Of a DNA stretch of 17,485 nt, positions 7,659 through 15,722 are shown in pieces (position 1 is the first letter of the stretch; each line of letters begins with the position of its first letter). The translations under genes were made by a program, and so were the position numbers. The stretch is from Tritrichomonas foetus (lineage: Eukaryota; Parabasalia; Tritrichomonadida; Tritrichomonadidae). The DNA lies in contig MLAK01001383.1 in the NCBI GenBank assembly GCA_001839685.1, positions 1 to 17,485 on the forward strand, in the 5' to 3' direction. The notes below the pieces were generated by a model. That model had not been told where the DNA came from, did not search any database, and was given only the letters and a program-made list of their open reading frames with translations.

Positions 7659-8723
7659 TTACTGAATAGTCGAGTCACTCACATTCAAATCATCAGAATA
7701 AGGGACTGGCCTTTGAATGTCGGAAATGAGAGCTTGGCGTTTCATTGGTTTGAATGTTACAAACTTACACACCATATTCTCACTGACTGTCATCACTGCT
7801 CCACTATTTCCATATTCGCCACAATAATTTGGTGCAGAAAAAACCGTCACTACGTTTCTCACTGGTTTAAAGGGGAAGTCATATCCACGATTAATGGATT
7901 GATGTGCTCTCACGATCAAATCGAGGCCACATTTATCTAATAATGATTGTGCAGAGTTGCTTCCGTACACGAAGCCTGTCCCACGATCATTTTCTTCAAA
8001 ATCTTCACAATCACTATCAGGGTCCGACCATAAAAGGTCACAAACTAATCCAGTTTCAGGAATTTGCAAAGGTCTCTTGATTTCTTTCAATTGTGTGATG
8101 CTATTCAAATTTGGTGAAATTCCTCCATGAGTGCAAAGAATTCTGTTGTCAATCATAGCTGAAATTGGAAGCCAGTCAAAAACATCATTAAACCATTCGA
8201 ATATTTTGGTGTTATATTTTCTTTTACACTCTTCAAAAAATCCATATTGTTTATTAATCATCGCTGACTCATGGTTGCCTCTCAACAGGAAGAAGTTTTT
8301 GGGATATTTAATTTTATACAGTAAAAGTAAACAAATGGTGTTTATACTCAATTTGCCACGGTCAACATAATCTCCTAGAAACAAATAATTGGTGTTTTTT
8401 GGATCTCCGCACTTGTGAAATATCCTCAATAGGTCGAAAAATTGACCATGAATATCACCACAAACAACAAGCGGAGGAAGAAGTTCAAGGCATACTGGTT
8501 GAAGTGCAACAGTTGTTTTGGCTCTATCTGTAATCAACTTGATCTCATTAATTGTAAGTACGTCGGGATCGCTCGATTTGTCAACAATTCCCCAAAGCTT
8601 GTCAATAATTTGGTTAACCCGTATAAAAGGATCATGTTCACTCATCTTGGATTGATATAGATTGGAATAAAAATTGAGTAAGTGATCTAAACCTTTCAAA
8701 GTATTCATTTGGAAATAAAACAT
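7659..8723 (-). CDS. PP1-type serine/threonine protein phosphatase catalytic subunit
   Basis: This encodes 354 residues. All metal and catalytic motifs of the PPP family are intact: GDIHGQ (Asp90, His92), GDYVDRG (Asp118, Asp121, Arg122), LLRGNHES (Asn150, His151, Glu152), CTHGGIS (His199) and VRAHQ (His274), then SAPNYCGEYGN (296-306). YGFFEECKRKYN, GLVCDLLWSDPD and ENDRG place it with PP1 rather than PP2A or PP2B. The core is complete. The N-terminus is longer than usual for PP1, with about 30 residues before the core begins near Met27-Pro32. The C-terminus is a short polar tail without a clear inhibitory phosphosite. The ATG at 8723 is favoured because TCACTT lies 6-11 bases before it. It is expected to act with targeting subunits, none of which are visible here. 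Confidence 0.93.
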   Translation of the reverse strand: MFYFQMNTLKGLDHLLNFYSNLYQSKMSEHDPFIRVNQIIDKLWGIVDKSSDPDVLTINEIKLITDRAKTTVALQPVCLELLPPLVVCGDIHGQFFDLLRIFHKCGDPKNTNYLFLGDYVDRGKLSINTICLLLLYKIKYPKNFFLLRGNHESAMINKQYGFFEECKRKYNTKIFEWFNDVFDWLPISAMIDNRILCTHGGISPNLNSITQLKEIKRPLQIPETGLVCDLLWSDPDSDCEDFEENDRGTGFVYGSNSAQSLLDKCGLDLIVRAHQSINRGYDFPFKPVRNVVTVFSAPNYCGEYGNSGAVMTVSENMVCKFVTFKPMKRQALISDIQRPVPYSDDLNVSDSTIQ

Positions 8724-8728
8724 TCAAA

Positions 8729-8734
8729 AAGTGA
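8729..8734 (-). promoter_or_regulatory. Initiator of the PP1 gene
   Basis: The minus strand reads TCACTT, a full match to TCA(C/T)(T/A). The +1 A is opposite base 8732, nine bases before the ATG at 8723, and this supports the upstream Met over Met6 or Met27. Confidence 0.5.
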
Positions 8735-9436
8735 GCAATTTTCTTTCAACAAATAATCGTGATTAACTTTTTATGAGTATCATATAAATTTTATTTCTTG
8801 AAATGATTCAAAACAATTTTCTGGTAAATCATTTTTGATAAAATTTAGAATTTCTCAATTTATTGGAATTATTCACCAAATCATACATTTGCATAGGGAA
8901 TCAGCATTATAGTTTTTAAATGGGAATTTGATATTTGACTGATTGTTTTACCCTTGTAAATGTTCAGCTCCGACAAATCAATTCATCAATTGAATTCATG
9001 GTTTGTGCTTTTTTTCCTCAGGTAATCTATTTTATTAACCTCTATTATTTTTTTGTAATGAATATTGTGGTGACATATTGGCTCATTTAGAAAACTTTTT
9101 ATCCCAAAATGAATATTGATATTGTTGATTTAATGAATAAAAAGGTATGATTGATATGCAAAGATAGAACACCAATACATTTGTAATCAAAGCTGCATAG
9201 TTTGTGATTGATACTTAACAACTTCACACTTTTCTGATATCTATCGCTTTTGTTAATAATTAATTAAAGAAGATAACCTTGAAAATTATTAAAGATTGAT
9301 CAATTTAAACTATTATTTATCGGTATTATTCGAAACCTAAAAATTATTCATTCAAGAATTAAGATAGGTGAGTAAACAATGAAGTTTAGAGATCAATAAG
9401 CATAATTACTACAAAGTATCACATATTAACAATATT
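8735..9436. other. Long intergenic region between PP1 and the plus-strand side
   Basis: This is roughly 700 bases of AT-rich DNA between divergent genes. I looked for tRNA-like, repeat and coding signals and found only short open frames of up to about 30 codons that start at 8998 or elsewhere without a promoter motif. A small hairpin-like AATTCA/TGAATT pair occurs near 8980-9000. Nothing else is supported. Confidence 0.3.
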
Positions 9437-9645
9437 TCATTACAATGGAACAACTCGATGAGCCTTCTGTTTCACATTTCTATCATTTACCTTATCTTTA
9501 CAAATTAAATCATTTTTCTTATGAATTTTGATATGATGTTCTCAAAAATATTCATACTAAACTTCAGAAAAGTTTCTCGATATCATTTCGCCATATAGAA
9601 AATAATGCATCAAATCACACAAAAATTTTACAATTTTGGTTAAAT
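9437..9645 (+). pseudogene. Possible broken small gene with initiator
   Basis: TCATTA at 9437-9442 is a full initiator match, and an ATG follows at 9445, six bases after the presumed +1. The frame reads 28 codons (MEQLDEPSVSHFYHLPYLYK and eight more) to a TGA at 9529-9531, then continues open in the same frame for 38 codons (YDVLKNIHTKLQKSFS onward) to a TGA next to the Pumilio promoter. One in-frame stop in 67 codons is fewer than expected by chance in such AT-rich DNA, but not decisively so. I do not recognise the protein. Alternatives are a short peptide gene, an upstream element of the Pumilio gene, or chance. Confidence 0.25.
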
Positions 9646-9694
9646 TGAGAATTTTCGTCATTTCGAAAATATGGAGACATGTCCACTTTTTGAG

Positions 9695-9700
9695 TCATAA
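9695..9700 (+). promoter_or_regulatory. Initiator of the Pumilio gene
   Basis: TCATAA fits TCA(C/T)(T/A), with +1 at 9697 and the ATG five bases later at 9702. A further TCATTT lies upstream near 9658. This site decides the start: the frame upstream of 9702 has no ATG, only a TTG at 9636. Confidence 0.5.
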
Positions 9701-9701
9701 G

Positions 9702-10904
9702 ATGGACGAAGAACGGATTTACCCTCATTCCGTCCCTCGGTGTGTCTCAAATGGCCTTCTCAGCAACACGTCTTTTCATCACCAATATTACAATAATCAC
9801 ATGATGGCTCAATCGAAGGTCCATCTTATATCATCAGATCTATGGGAGGCCATCACAGGGGAACGCCTCACACCATCAAACATCTGCGAAATTCTCGAAC
9901 AGGCTGTCCCTGATGGCGAGCATCAGCCCGTGCAGTCGCTCCAATATATCATGATGGCGAGGGATAGGCAGGGAAGCAGAATTATACAGAAAAAGTTGGA
10001 CGAGTCTTCAGATTCAGACAGATCGATTATATTTAACAGCCTCGAACCGGATTTCAAAGACTTAATTTTTGATCCATGCGCAAATTTCGTAATTCAGAAG
10101 CTCTGCGAAACAGCAACAGAAAAAGAGCAACAAACACTTCTCAAAGTTTTTCTCGCGGATACGAAAACAGTCGTCGATCATCCAAATGGATGCCGAGTAT
10201 TACAGAAATTCATCGAAACAACATCAACAGAAAATATCGACCAACTATATGTTGCTACCCGCCAGTATTTTCTTCAGCTTTGCGTTTCTCCGAACGGCAA
10301 CCATATCGTGCAACGGTTTATTGACCATTTGCCTGACAGAATAGGTGAAATTGTCAAATCTGTCAAACCGCTCATGCTGAAAATGGCTTTTGATAATTGC
10401 GGATGTAGAATTATACAAAGACTCTTTGATAAATATGATGTAGATACACTTAAAATTCTTGTTGATGATGTTATGAAGAAAGCTGTTGATCTCGCTACAA
10501 ATCAATATGGAAATTATGTTGTTCAGAAAATTTTAGAAAGCGGAAAAAGTGACCTAGTATCAACATTAGTAAACGCATTTAAAGGTCATTTCTATGAATT
10601 TTCGATTCATAAGTTTGCATCAAATGTCATGGAAAAATGCATCAGAAATGCAACACAAGAAGAACAACTCGGAATTTTCACAGAAGTAATTGGAACGTTC
10701 GGACATTATGAGAATGCAAGAATTCTCAAAATGTCAACAGACCAATTCGGAAACTACGTCATCCAGCGGATCATCAAACATGGAAATGAAGATCAGCAAA
10801 ACGCGATTTACGAAGTCGCTTATGAAAATTTCGATGAGCTCATCGCGTGCAATTACGGAAAACACGTCATAACAAGATTGAAGAATTTGGGATACGATTT
10901 TTAG
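9702..10904 (+). CDS. Pumilio/PUF family RNA-binding protein
   Basis: This encodes 400 residues. A short N-terminal arm (about 1-75) leads into a full eight-repeat PUM homology domain that reaches the C-terminus. The base-reading triplets are S92/R93/Q96, N128/F129/Q132, C164/R165/Q168, N200/H201/Q204, C235/R236/Q239, N271/Y272/Q275, S307/N308/E311 and N351/Y352/Q355 for repeats 1 to 8. By the PUF code, read from repeat 8 to 1, these specify UGUAUAUA, the classical Pumilio element. PUF proteins bind 3' UTRs and usually repress or destabilise mRNA by recruiting deadenylases; the cytoplasm is the expected site. The family often has long low-complexity N-termini, which this one lacks. The start at 9702 is set by the initiator five bases upstream. 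The stop is TAG, unlike the TAA of the neighbours. No partner proteins are encoded nearby. Confidence 0.95.
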   Translation: MDEERIYPHSVPRCVSNGLLSNTSFHHQYYNNHMMAQSKVHLISSDLWEAITGERLTPSNICEILEQAVPDGEHQPVQSLQYIMMARDRQGSRIIQKKLDESSDSDRSIIFNSLEPDFKDLIFDPCANFVIQKLCETATEKEQQTLLKVFLADTKTVVDHPNGCRVLQKFIETTSTENIDQLYVATRQYFLQLCVSPNGNHIVQRFIDHLPDRIGEIVKSVKPLMLKMAFDNCGCRIIQRLFDKYDVDTLKILVDDVMKKAVDLATNQYGNYVVQKILESGKSDLVSTLVNAFKGHFYEFSIHKFASNVMEKCIRNATQEEQLGIFTEVIGTFGHYENARILKMSTDQFGNYVIQRIIKHGNEDQQNAIYEVAYENFDELIACNYGKHVITRLKNLGYDF

Positions 10905-11471
10905 ACCTTATATTTTATTTAAATATTTATTTATATGCTTACTAATTTGCACAATTTCTTTTTTTTCTCTTTTCTTTTTTTCTCTTTTCTCTTTTCTTTT
11001 TTTCATTTTTGCTAGATATGAAAAGAAATCGCATTTCAATTGAGATATGTGTGAATTAAGCTGTTTGATCAGATATATATAATAAAGTTAACTGTTGATG
11101 GCTTCTAAAAAATGATTTAAATTAAAAATGTTATTTTGAATTAGCAGGGTTTGTTTAATATACATGTAAAACTGTGAATTCTTTTAATATTACCAATAAT
11201 GAGTAATAAGAATGTTAAAAGGTATCAAACAAATGAAATAGTTCCATTAATCATTGTTTCAAAATATTATTATACCTCTGCATAACAACATTAAGTTAAG
11301 CCAGAAAATCAAATTCATTGTTAGAATTGCGATACTTGGTGTATTTTTTTTCCAAGTTTGGTCGGAATACAGAAGGATAAATATCAAAAAATAATGTGAA
11401 TTGAAAAGAAAATCCTAAAACGAGAACATGAAAATTCTAATGTGTTAAATTTCAACAAATCACAAATAAAT
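10905..11471. other. Convergent 3' flank of Pumilio and eIF2-beta genes
   Basis: This AT-rich region lies between two convergent genes. It contains the homopyrimidine tract at 10955-11004, described separately, and otherwise no open frame or RNA gene that I can support. Confidence 0.35.
10955..11004 (+). repeat. Fifty-base homopyrimidine tract
   Basis: An unbroken run of T and C (TTTCTTTT and CTCTTTTCTC units) lies 50-100 bases after the Pumilio stop. In the mRNA it would be a U/C-rich 3' UTR or downstream element; in DNA such tracts can adopt triplex structures. It may equally be simple microsatellite expansion. Confidence 0.6.
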
Positions 11472-12131
11472 TTAGATTAAAGCATTTTTGTCTCGGAATT
11501 TTCTTTTTGAGACATCAGCTTTGAATCCCATTTTTATCGGCTTCACTTGGCTCTGGGCTGAGCATCGACTACAAATGATGAAAGAAACTCGAGATTCTTT
11601 AATTAAATGTGTTTCATATGATCCGCATGCTCGACACTTTACGTAATTTTTGATATACTTTGCAATAATTTTTTCTAAATTGGATTGGTCAATTCGATAA
11701 CCAATGCATAGTTGACCAGTTGCATCAATTGATGCATTTGTGTTTTGTTCACTACATATGTATAATTTTAGGTGCTCTCTATCACGTTTAATAATTGAGC
11801 AAATTTCAGAAAAGTTGTGGAAAATTGTTCTTTTCCCAACTTTTTTCATTTTAATAGAAGGAAGATGTAAAAATTTATCATTATTACTTCCATTATTCAA
11901 TGGATTATGCTCATTGATTTGTTTCACACATCTGTCAAGCATATCAGAATATGGATAAATCAATTTTGGATTTTCTCGTAAAAGAATTTGTTCAAGTTTT
12001 ATGCCAACATCATTGCGAATATGTGGTGTGATTTTCTTGGCATTCAGTGGATCAAAAGTTCCGAAAACTGCATCACTCATCATCGCTAAAGAAGTTTTTG
12101 TCATCATAAGTTTGAACTTTTTGTATATCAT
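11472..12131 (-). CDS. EIF2S2: Translation initiation factor eIF2 subunit beta
   Basis: This encodes 219 residues from the ATG at 12131. The eIF2-beta/eIF5 fold is present: the YSDMLDRCVKQINEHNP helix (60-76), a basic RTIFHNFSEICSIIKR segment (101-116), REHLKLYICSEQNTNASID (118-136) and a C-terminal zinc ribbon with Cys166, Cys169, Cys187 and Cys190 (CRAC and CSRC). The protein ends soon after the ribbon, which fits eIF2-beta rather than eIF5. eIF2 carries initiator Met-tRNA to the 40S ribosome with GTP. The lysine-rich K-boxes found at the N-terminus of animal and yeast eIF2-beta are absent, so binding to eIF2B and eIF5 must differ. The family's IKGRF-like strand is replaced by IGYRI. A GTG two codons earlier was rejected because an initiator lies 12-17 bases before the ATG. 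Confidence 0.9.
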   Translation of the reverse strand: MIYKKFKLMMTKTSLAMMSDAVFGTFDPLNAKKITPHIRNDVGIKLEQILLRENPKLIYPYSDMLDRCVKQINEHNPLNNGSNNDKFLHLPSIKMKKVGKRTIFHNFSEICSIIKRDREHLKLYICSEQNTNASIDATGQLCIGYRIDQSNLEKIIAKYIKNYVKCRACGSYETHLIKESRVSFIICSRCSAQSQVKPIKMGFKADVSKRKFRDKNALI

Positions 12132-12142
12132 ATCCACTTTTT

Positions 12143-12148
12143 AAATGA
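12143..12148 (-). promoter_or_regulatory. Initiator of the eIF2-beta gene
   Basis: The minus strand reads TCATTT with the +1 A opposite 12146, about 15 bases before the ATG at 12131. It supports that start codon. Confidence 0.5.
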
Positions 12149-12406
12149 CATCGAACAAAAAATTTTATTTAATCTCGAATCAATCAGGCTTTTGATTTAA
12201 ACCATCAAAAGTTCACTTATCTCTGTTTAAATACATAGATACATTTTAACGCTCATTTACACAATCATAAAATGTTTCATGTTTCTTAGAATTTATATCA
12301 TTCAATATTTTGATAAAACAAAAAAGAAAGCAAGAATATCTATATGAATTATGTAACATGATCAAACATTTTATATAAATCAAACTCTATATAATAACAA
12401 ATATAA

Positions 12407-15340
12407 TTAATCATATTCAACGTCATCATCAATATTTTCATCAAGCGGTGGAGGAATGCTGCTTCTGCTTATTCGAACAGCCTTCATCATTTCACCCTTA
12501 AAAAACTCACTATTTAAAACATTGAAACAATTCACTTTTGCTCGCGTGTTTCTTGGTTGAATAATTGCTCGTCTTTTTCCAATTTCTTGAGAGGATCCTT
12601 CAATTTTAATGTCAAATTTCCCACAATCTGAACAAAATGTTCTCAATTCAGCTGCGTTTGCTCCATTTGGAATCGGATCAACAATTATTGGCATTTTCCT
12701 TGATTGAAAACTTCCAAAAGGATGGAATCTTGGTCGATTTTTAACTTCATACCATTTACACCTCTCTATTGTCAAATAATTTTCATTAAATTTGATATAC
12801 ATTAGTTTATTGTAGATAAAATCAGATGCTTTTTTACTTCTTGTGTAAATTATGAATCTTTCATCATCAGTAAAAATTTGATATTCTTTAGATTTAGATA
12901 AATATTTGTGAATGAATTCTTCATTTAATTCTTTTGGCTTTGGACATATAACCAAAGCCATCGGTTGCTGATTAGAGACTGGAATAATCTTATTTTCAAT
13001 TGTTCGAAGAATGAACTGCTCAGGATAAATTTCATTCACAAATTCACTTACAGTCGCAATTCTAATATTATTATTGTTGTGGAAATTTTTATCTTTGAGA
13101 TAATTTTTGATTCGTCTGATTGCAATTGTTGCGTCAATTGTATTAGAAAATAGAATGAAAATGTTGGAGAGATCTGAATCTTCTTGCTGATCATCAATTT
13201 TAACCTTAATAATAGGACTTATTGCTTCACATTGATCAATAATTTCTTCAATTTTCATATCAGTTTCACATACAATCCATTGCTTTCTTTGCTGCATTTT
13301 CCAAATAGGGGTTTCAATTTCGGCTAGTGATGACGCATTCACTTCAATAACTGATGTTTTAATTTTTTTATGATGAATTCCCGTTTTTAATGCAACAGCT
13401 TCTTCATGGGATGAAAACATAACTTCAACAATGATTGTTCGCATGTATTCTTCAATATCTCTATACACAAAATTCAACATTTTTCCATATGGACTGGTTA
13501 ATTCAAAAATATCAGAGTCAGTTGTTGATAACGGCAAATTTCGTATGAAAGCCATAGTTCCAAGAGGCGGTAAAAATGTATTTTTTTCATTTTTTGCAGC
13601 ATCAAATGCAGATTTTTTATTGATAAAAATTATTCTTGTAACATCAAATCTTTTATCATACCAAACTTGCAGAATATCACCATATTTCTCATAATGTTTT
13701 CGCAATAGTGCTTCGTTTCTGATATCAATAGTTTCATTTTTATTTTCATTTGTAGTTTCATTAGTATTATTTTTACTTGGCAAAATATTTATTAAATCTT
13801 CTCGATCTGTAATAATTAATTCGAAAAATCTCAAAAATCTCATATGATTTTCATCTGTGAATCTTTGAACATAAATTTCATTTTCCTCAATTTCTGTATA
13901 ATTCAGTTTTTGGATTGATAGGTTAGCTTCATTTTCATTTGAATATGTAATAATTGTAGTTTGACAGTCATTCAGGGATTTTCTTTTGAGAATTACGATT
14001 TTTTCGATTGTTCCATATTGTGAAAATAAAGAATTGATTTCATTTTCTGAAAATGAAGGTGGAACAATTGCTCGAACCATTGGTAGATGATAAGGAAAAG
14101 TAGTTAGAGTTAACTTTTGGCCATCAACTTCAATGATTGGAATAAATATTTTCATTCTCATTGAAGATTGAGCACGATGTGGTTGAATTCTAATCGATTT
14201 TATTTCTTTATCATAAATAAACCTAGTGTCAACTCCAAAACAATAAAAAAATTGATTCAGAACTGCTTCATCTTGTAAGCACAAAGGCAAATTATACATA
14301 AACAATACATCATTATCAGTTGAGTACTCAGGTTCAAGACTATCCAATTTAATAATATTTTGAGTGTTATTTTGAATTTTTTTTTGATTTGAAAAAAATG
14401 ATGCTGTTTCTTCAATTTTATAATTATTATATAGTGAAATAAATACATATTTTTTCTCATTAAAATTAAAACTAGAAATATTATCAATATCATTTGCGTC
14501 GAGAGTCAAAATATTATTCAAACTTAGATAATTTGTATCTCCTTGATAATTTTCAATCATATAACAAAATATTTGTTTAGCTATGATTTGTTTTAAAATG
14601 ATTCTTTGATCATCAGTTTTCCATTCTTTTCGTGATGTTTGTCTTTCTTTTTTATTGACTTTAACTCCTGGCGGTGGTTTATTATTTTCAGATCTAACTC
14701 TTGTTTGAACTTTTGGCTGCTTGATGATTTTTTTTGGTGGTGGAAATTTTTCATAAGCTTGAAAAATTGAAACCACATCAAAAGCTGCATATAAAATTTG
14801 TCTCATTGATAAATTCGGCAAATCCCAGTTAGATTTTGTTATTCGAATATCTTTGAAATCAGCAGTTGGTTTTCCAGCAAATTGAAGTGTCATTTCAATG
14901 AAATTAATTGAATAACCATATGGTAAAAGTCGAGTTTTTGCAATATCTTCAATTTTATCGGAGAAGTTTTCACCAAACTTTTCTGCTAGTTTTATTTTAT
15001 CATTATGAATTCCTTTGGCAAAGAAATTATGATTTTTAAGAAAACTATACAATAAAGGATTCCCAGGACCTTTTGGATGCCTGACAATTAATACCTTATG
15101 ATTTATGCAAAATTGAAATAAACATAATTCTTCATCCCATTCCAAATCTAGAGCAATTGGTGATTGAATATCAATTTCATTTAGATACTTTGATAGATTT
15201 GGTGATTCTGTTGAGATGAGAGTAACTTCAAAAACAATATTGGGAAAAAATTCCACACTTCTGGTCTCATCTAGGAGCCAATCTCGGCTTTCATATGAAT
15301 GGAGATCAGGCAAGTCTTCACCAAATTGGATGATCTCCAT
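12407..15340 (-). CDS. DEDDy 3'-5' exonuclease fused to RRM-like repeats
   Basis: This encodes 977 residues. Residues about 35-200 form an RNase D/WRN-like exonuclease: Exo I ALDLEWD (Asp65, Glu67), Exo II GIHNDKIKL (Asp114) and Exo III YAAFD (Tyr184, Asp188), preceded by SNWDLPNLSMRQIL, typical of the family. All four acidic residues and the tyrosine are present, so activity is expected. A basic, Pro-rich linker (201-240) follows. The rest is a series of RRM-like units; the clearest are about 421-494 (FSQYGTIEKIVILKR) and 595-667 (MAFIRNLPL, SPYGKMLNF), with weaker ones near 343-400, 505-580, 795-860 and 884-958. The tail is acidic (DENIDDDVEYD). A role in RNA 3'-end trimming or decay is inferred from the pairing of nuclease and RNA-binding units. 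A TCAT directly abuts the ATG, giving a very short leader. The substrate is unknown. Confidence 0.85.
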   Translation of the reverse strand: MEIIQFGEDLPDLHSYESRDWLLDETRSVEFFPNIVFEVTLISTESPNLSKYLNEIDIQSPIALDLEWDEELCLFQFCINHKVLIVRHPKGPGNPLLYSFLKNHNFFAKGIHNDKIKLAEKFGENFSDKIEDIAKTRLLPYGYSINFIEMTLQFAGKPTADFKDIRITKSNWDLPNLSMRQILYAAFDVVSIFQAYEKFPPPKKIIKQPKVQTRVRSENNKPPPGVKVNKKERQTSRKEWKTDDQRIILKQIIAKQIFCYMIENYQGDTNYLSLNNILTLDANDIDNISSFNFNEKKYVFISLYNNYKIEETASFFSNQKKIQNNTQNIIKLDSLEPEYSTDNDVLFMYNLPLCLQDEAVLNQFFYCFGVDTRFIYDKEIKSIRIQPHRAQSSMRMKIFIPIIEVDGQKLTLTTFPYHLPMVRAIVPPSFSENEINSLFSQYGTIEKIVILKRKSLNDCQTTIITYSNENEANLSIQKLNYTEIEENEIYVQRFTDENHMRFLRFFELIITDREDLINILPSKNNTNETTNENKNETIDIRNEALLRKHYEKYGDILQVWYDKRFDVTRIIFINKKSAFDAAKNEKNTFLPPLGTMAFIRNLPLSTTDSDIFELTSPYGKMLNFVYRDIEEYMRTIIVEVMFSSHEEAVALKTGIHHKKIKTSVIEVNASSLAEIETPIWKMQQRKQWIVCETDMKIEEIIDQCEAISPIIKVKIDDQQEDSDLSNIFILFSNTIDATIAIRRIKNYLKDKNFHNNNNIRIATVSEFVNEIYPEQFILRTIENKIIPVSNQQPMALVICPKPKELNEEFIHKYLSKSKEYQIFTDDERFIIYTRSKKASDFIYNKLMYIKFNENYLTIERCKWYEVKNRPRFHPFGSFQSRKMPIIVDPIPNGANAAELRTFCSDCGKFDIKIEGSSQEIGKRRAIIQPRNTRAKVNCFNVLNSEFFKGEMMKAVRISRSSIPPPLDENIDDDVEYD

Positions 15341-15344
15341 ATGA
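15339..15344 (-). promoter_or_regulatory. Possible initiator overlapping the exonuclease-RRM start
   Basis: The minus strand reads TCATAT, whose last two bases are the first two of the ATG at 15340. If used, the leader would be only two bases. It matches the consensus but may be chance. Confidence 0.3.
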
Positions 15345-15722
15345 ACTTTTTCATAAATATGTCTTAATAATCTATGAAAAAGTTCACTATTAATTCAAAA
15401 GTGAGTATATTTTTTCTGTGTTAGACTTATTCTAGAGATTCACTCTTCTTCAGAATAGTTTATCTACCGGGTGAAAATTGACCTCAAAAAATACGGTTGT
15501 ATTTAATTTTTTTTTTTTTTGAGTTTACTTTACTTTCAACAAATGCGTTTATTTTCATGAATGATGTCACTAATAATTGTCAGATAATTATCACAGATAT
15601 TATTTGGTAATATAAAACTTAGAAAAAATGATTCAAAATTAATAAAAAAAATTAGAACTATAAAGTGAATGATATATACTACATTTTATTTATATGTAAT
15701 TCCTATTATGAAGAACGAACCA
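15345..15722. other. Intergenic spacer with a T14 run
   Basis: AT-rich DNA between the exonuclease-RRM promoter and the transporter stop. A run of 14 T lies at about 15507-15520. No gene or RNA is seen. The left end must hold the promoter of the exonuclease gene. Confidence 0.3.

Noticed and set aside
9636..9701. N-terminal extension of the Pumilio protein by 22 codons
   Set aside because: The extension begins with TTG, not ATG, and the initiator at 9695-9700 lies inside it, directly before the ATG at 9702.
7659..12131. PP1, Pumilio and eIF2-beta as one translational-control cluster
   Set aside because: The genes have separate promoters and orientations and are housekeeping genes; proximity alone does not support a system.
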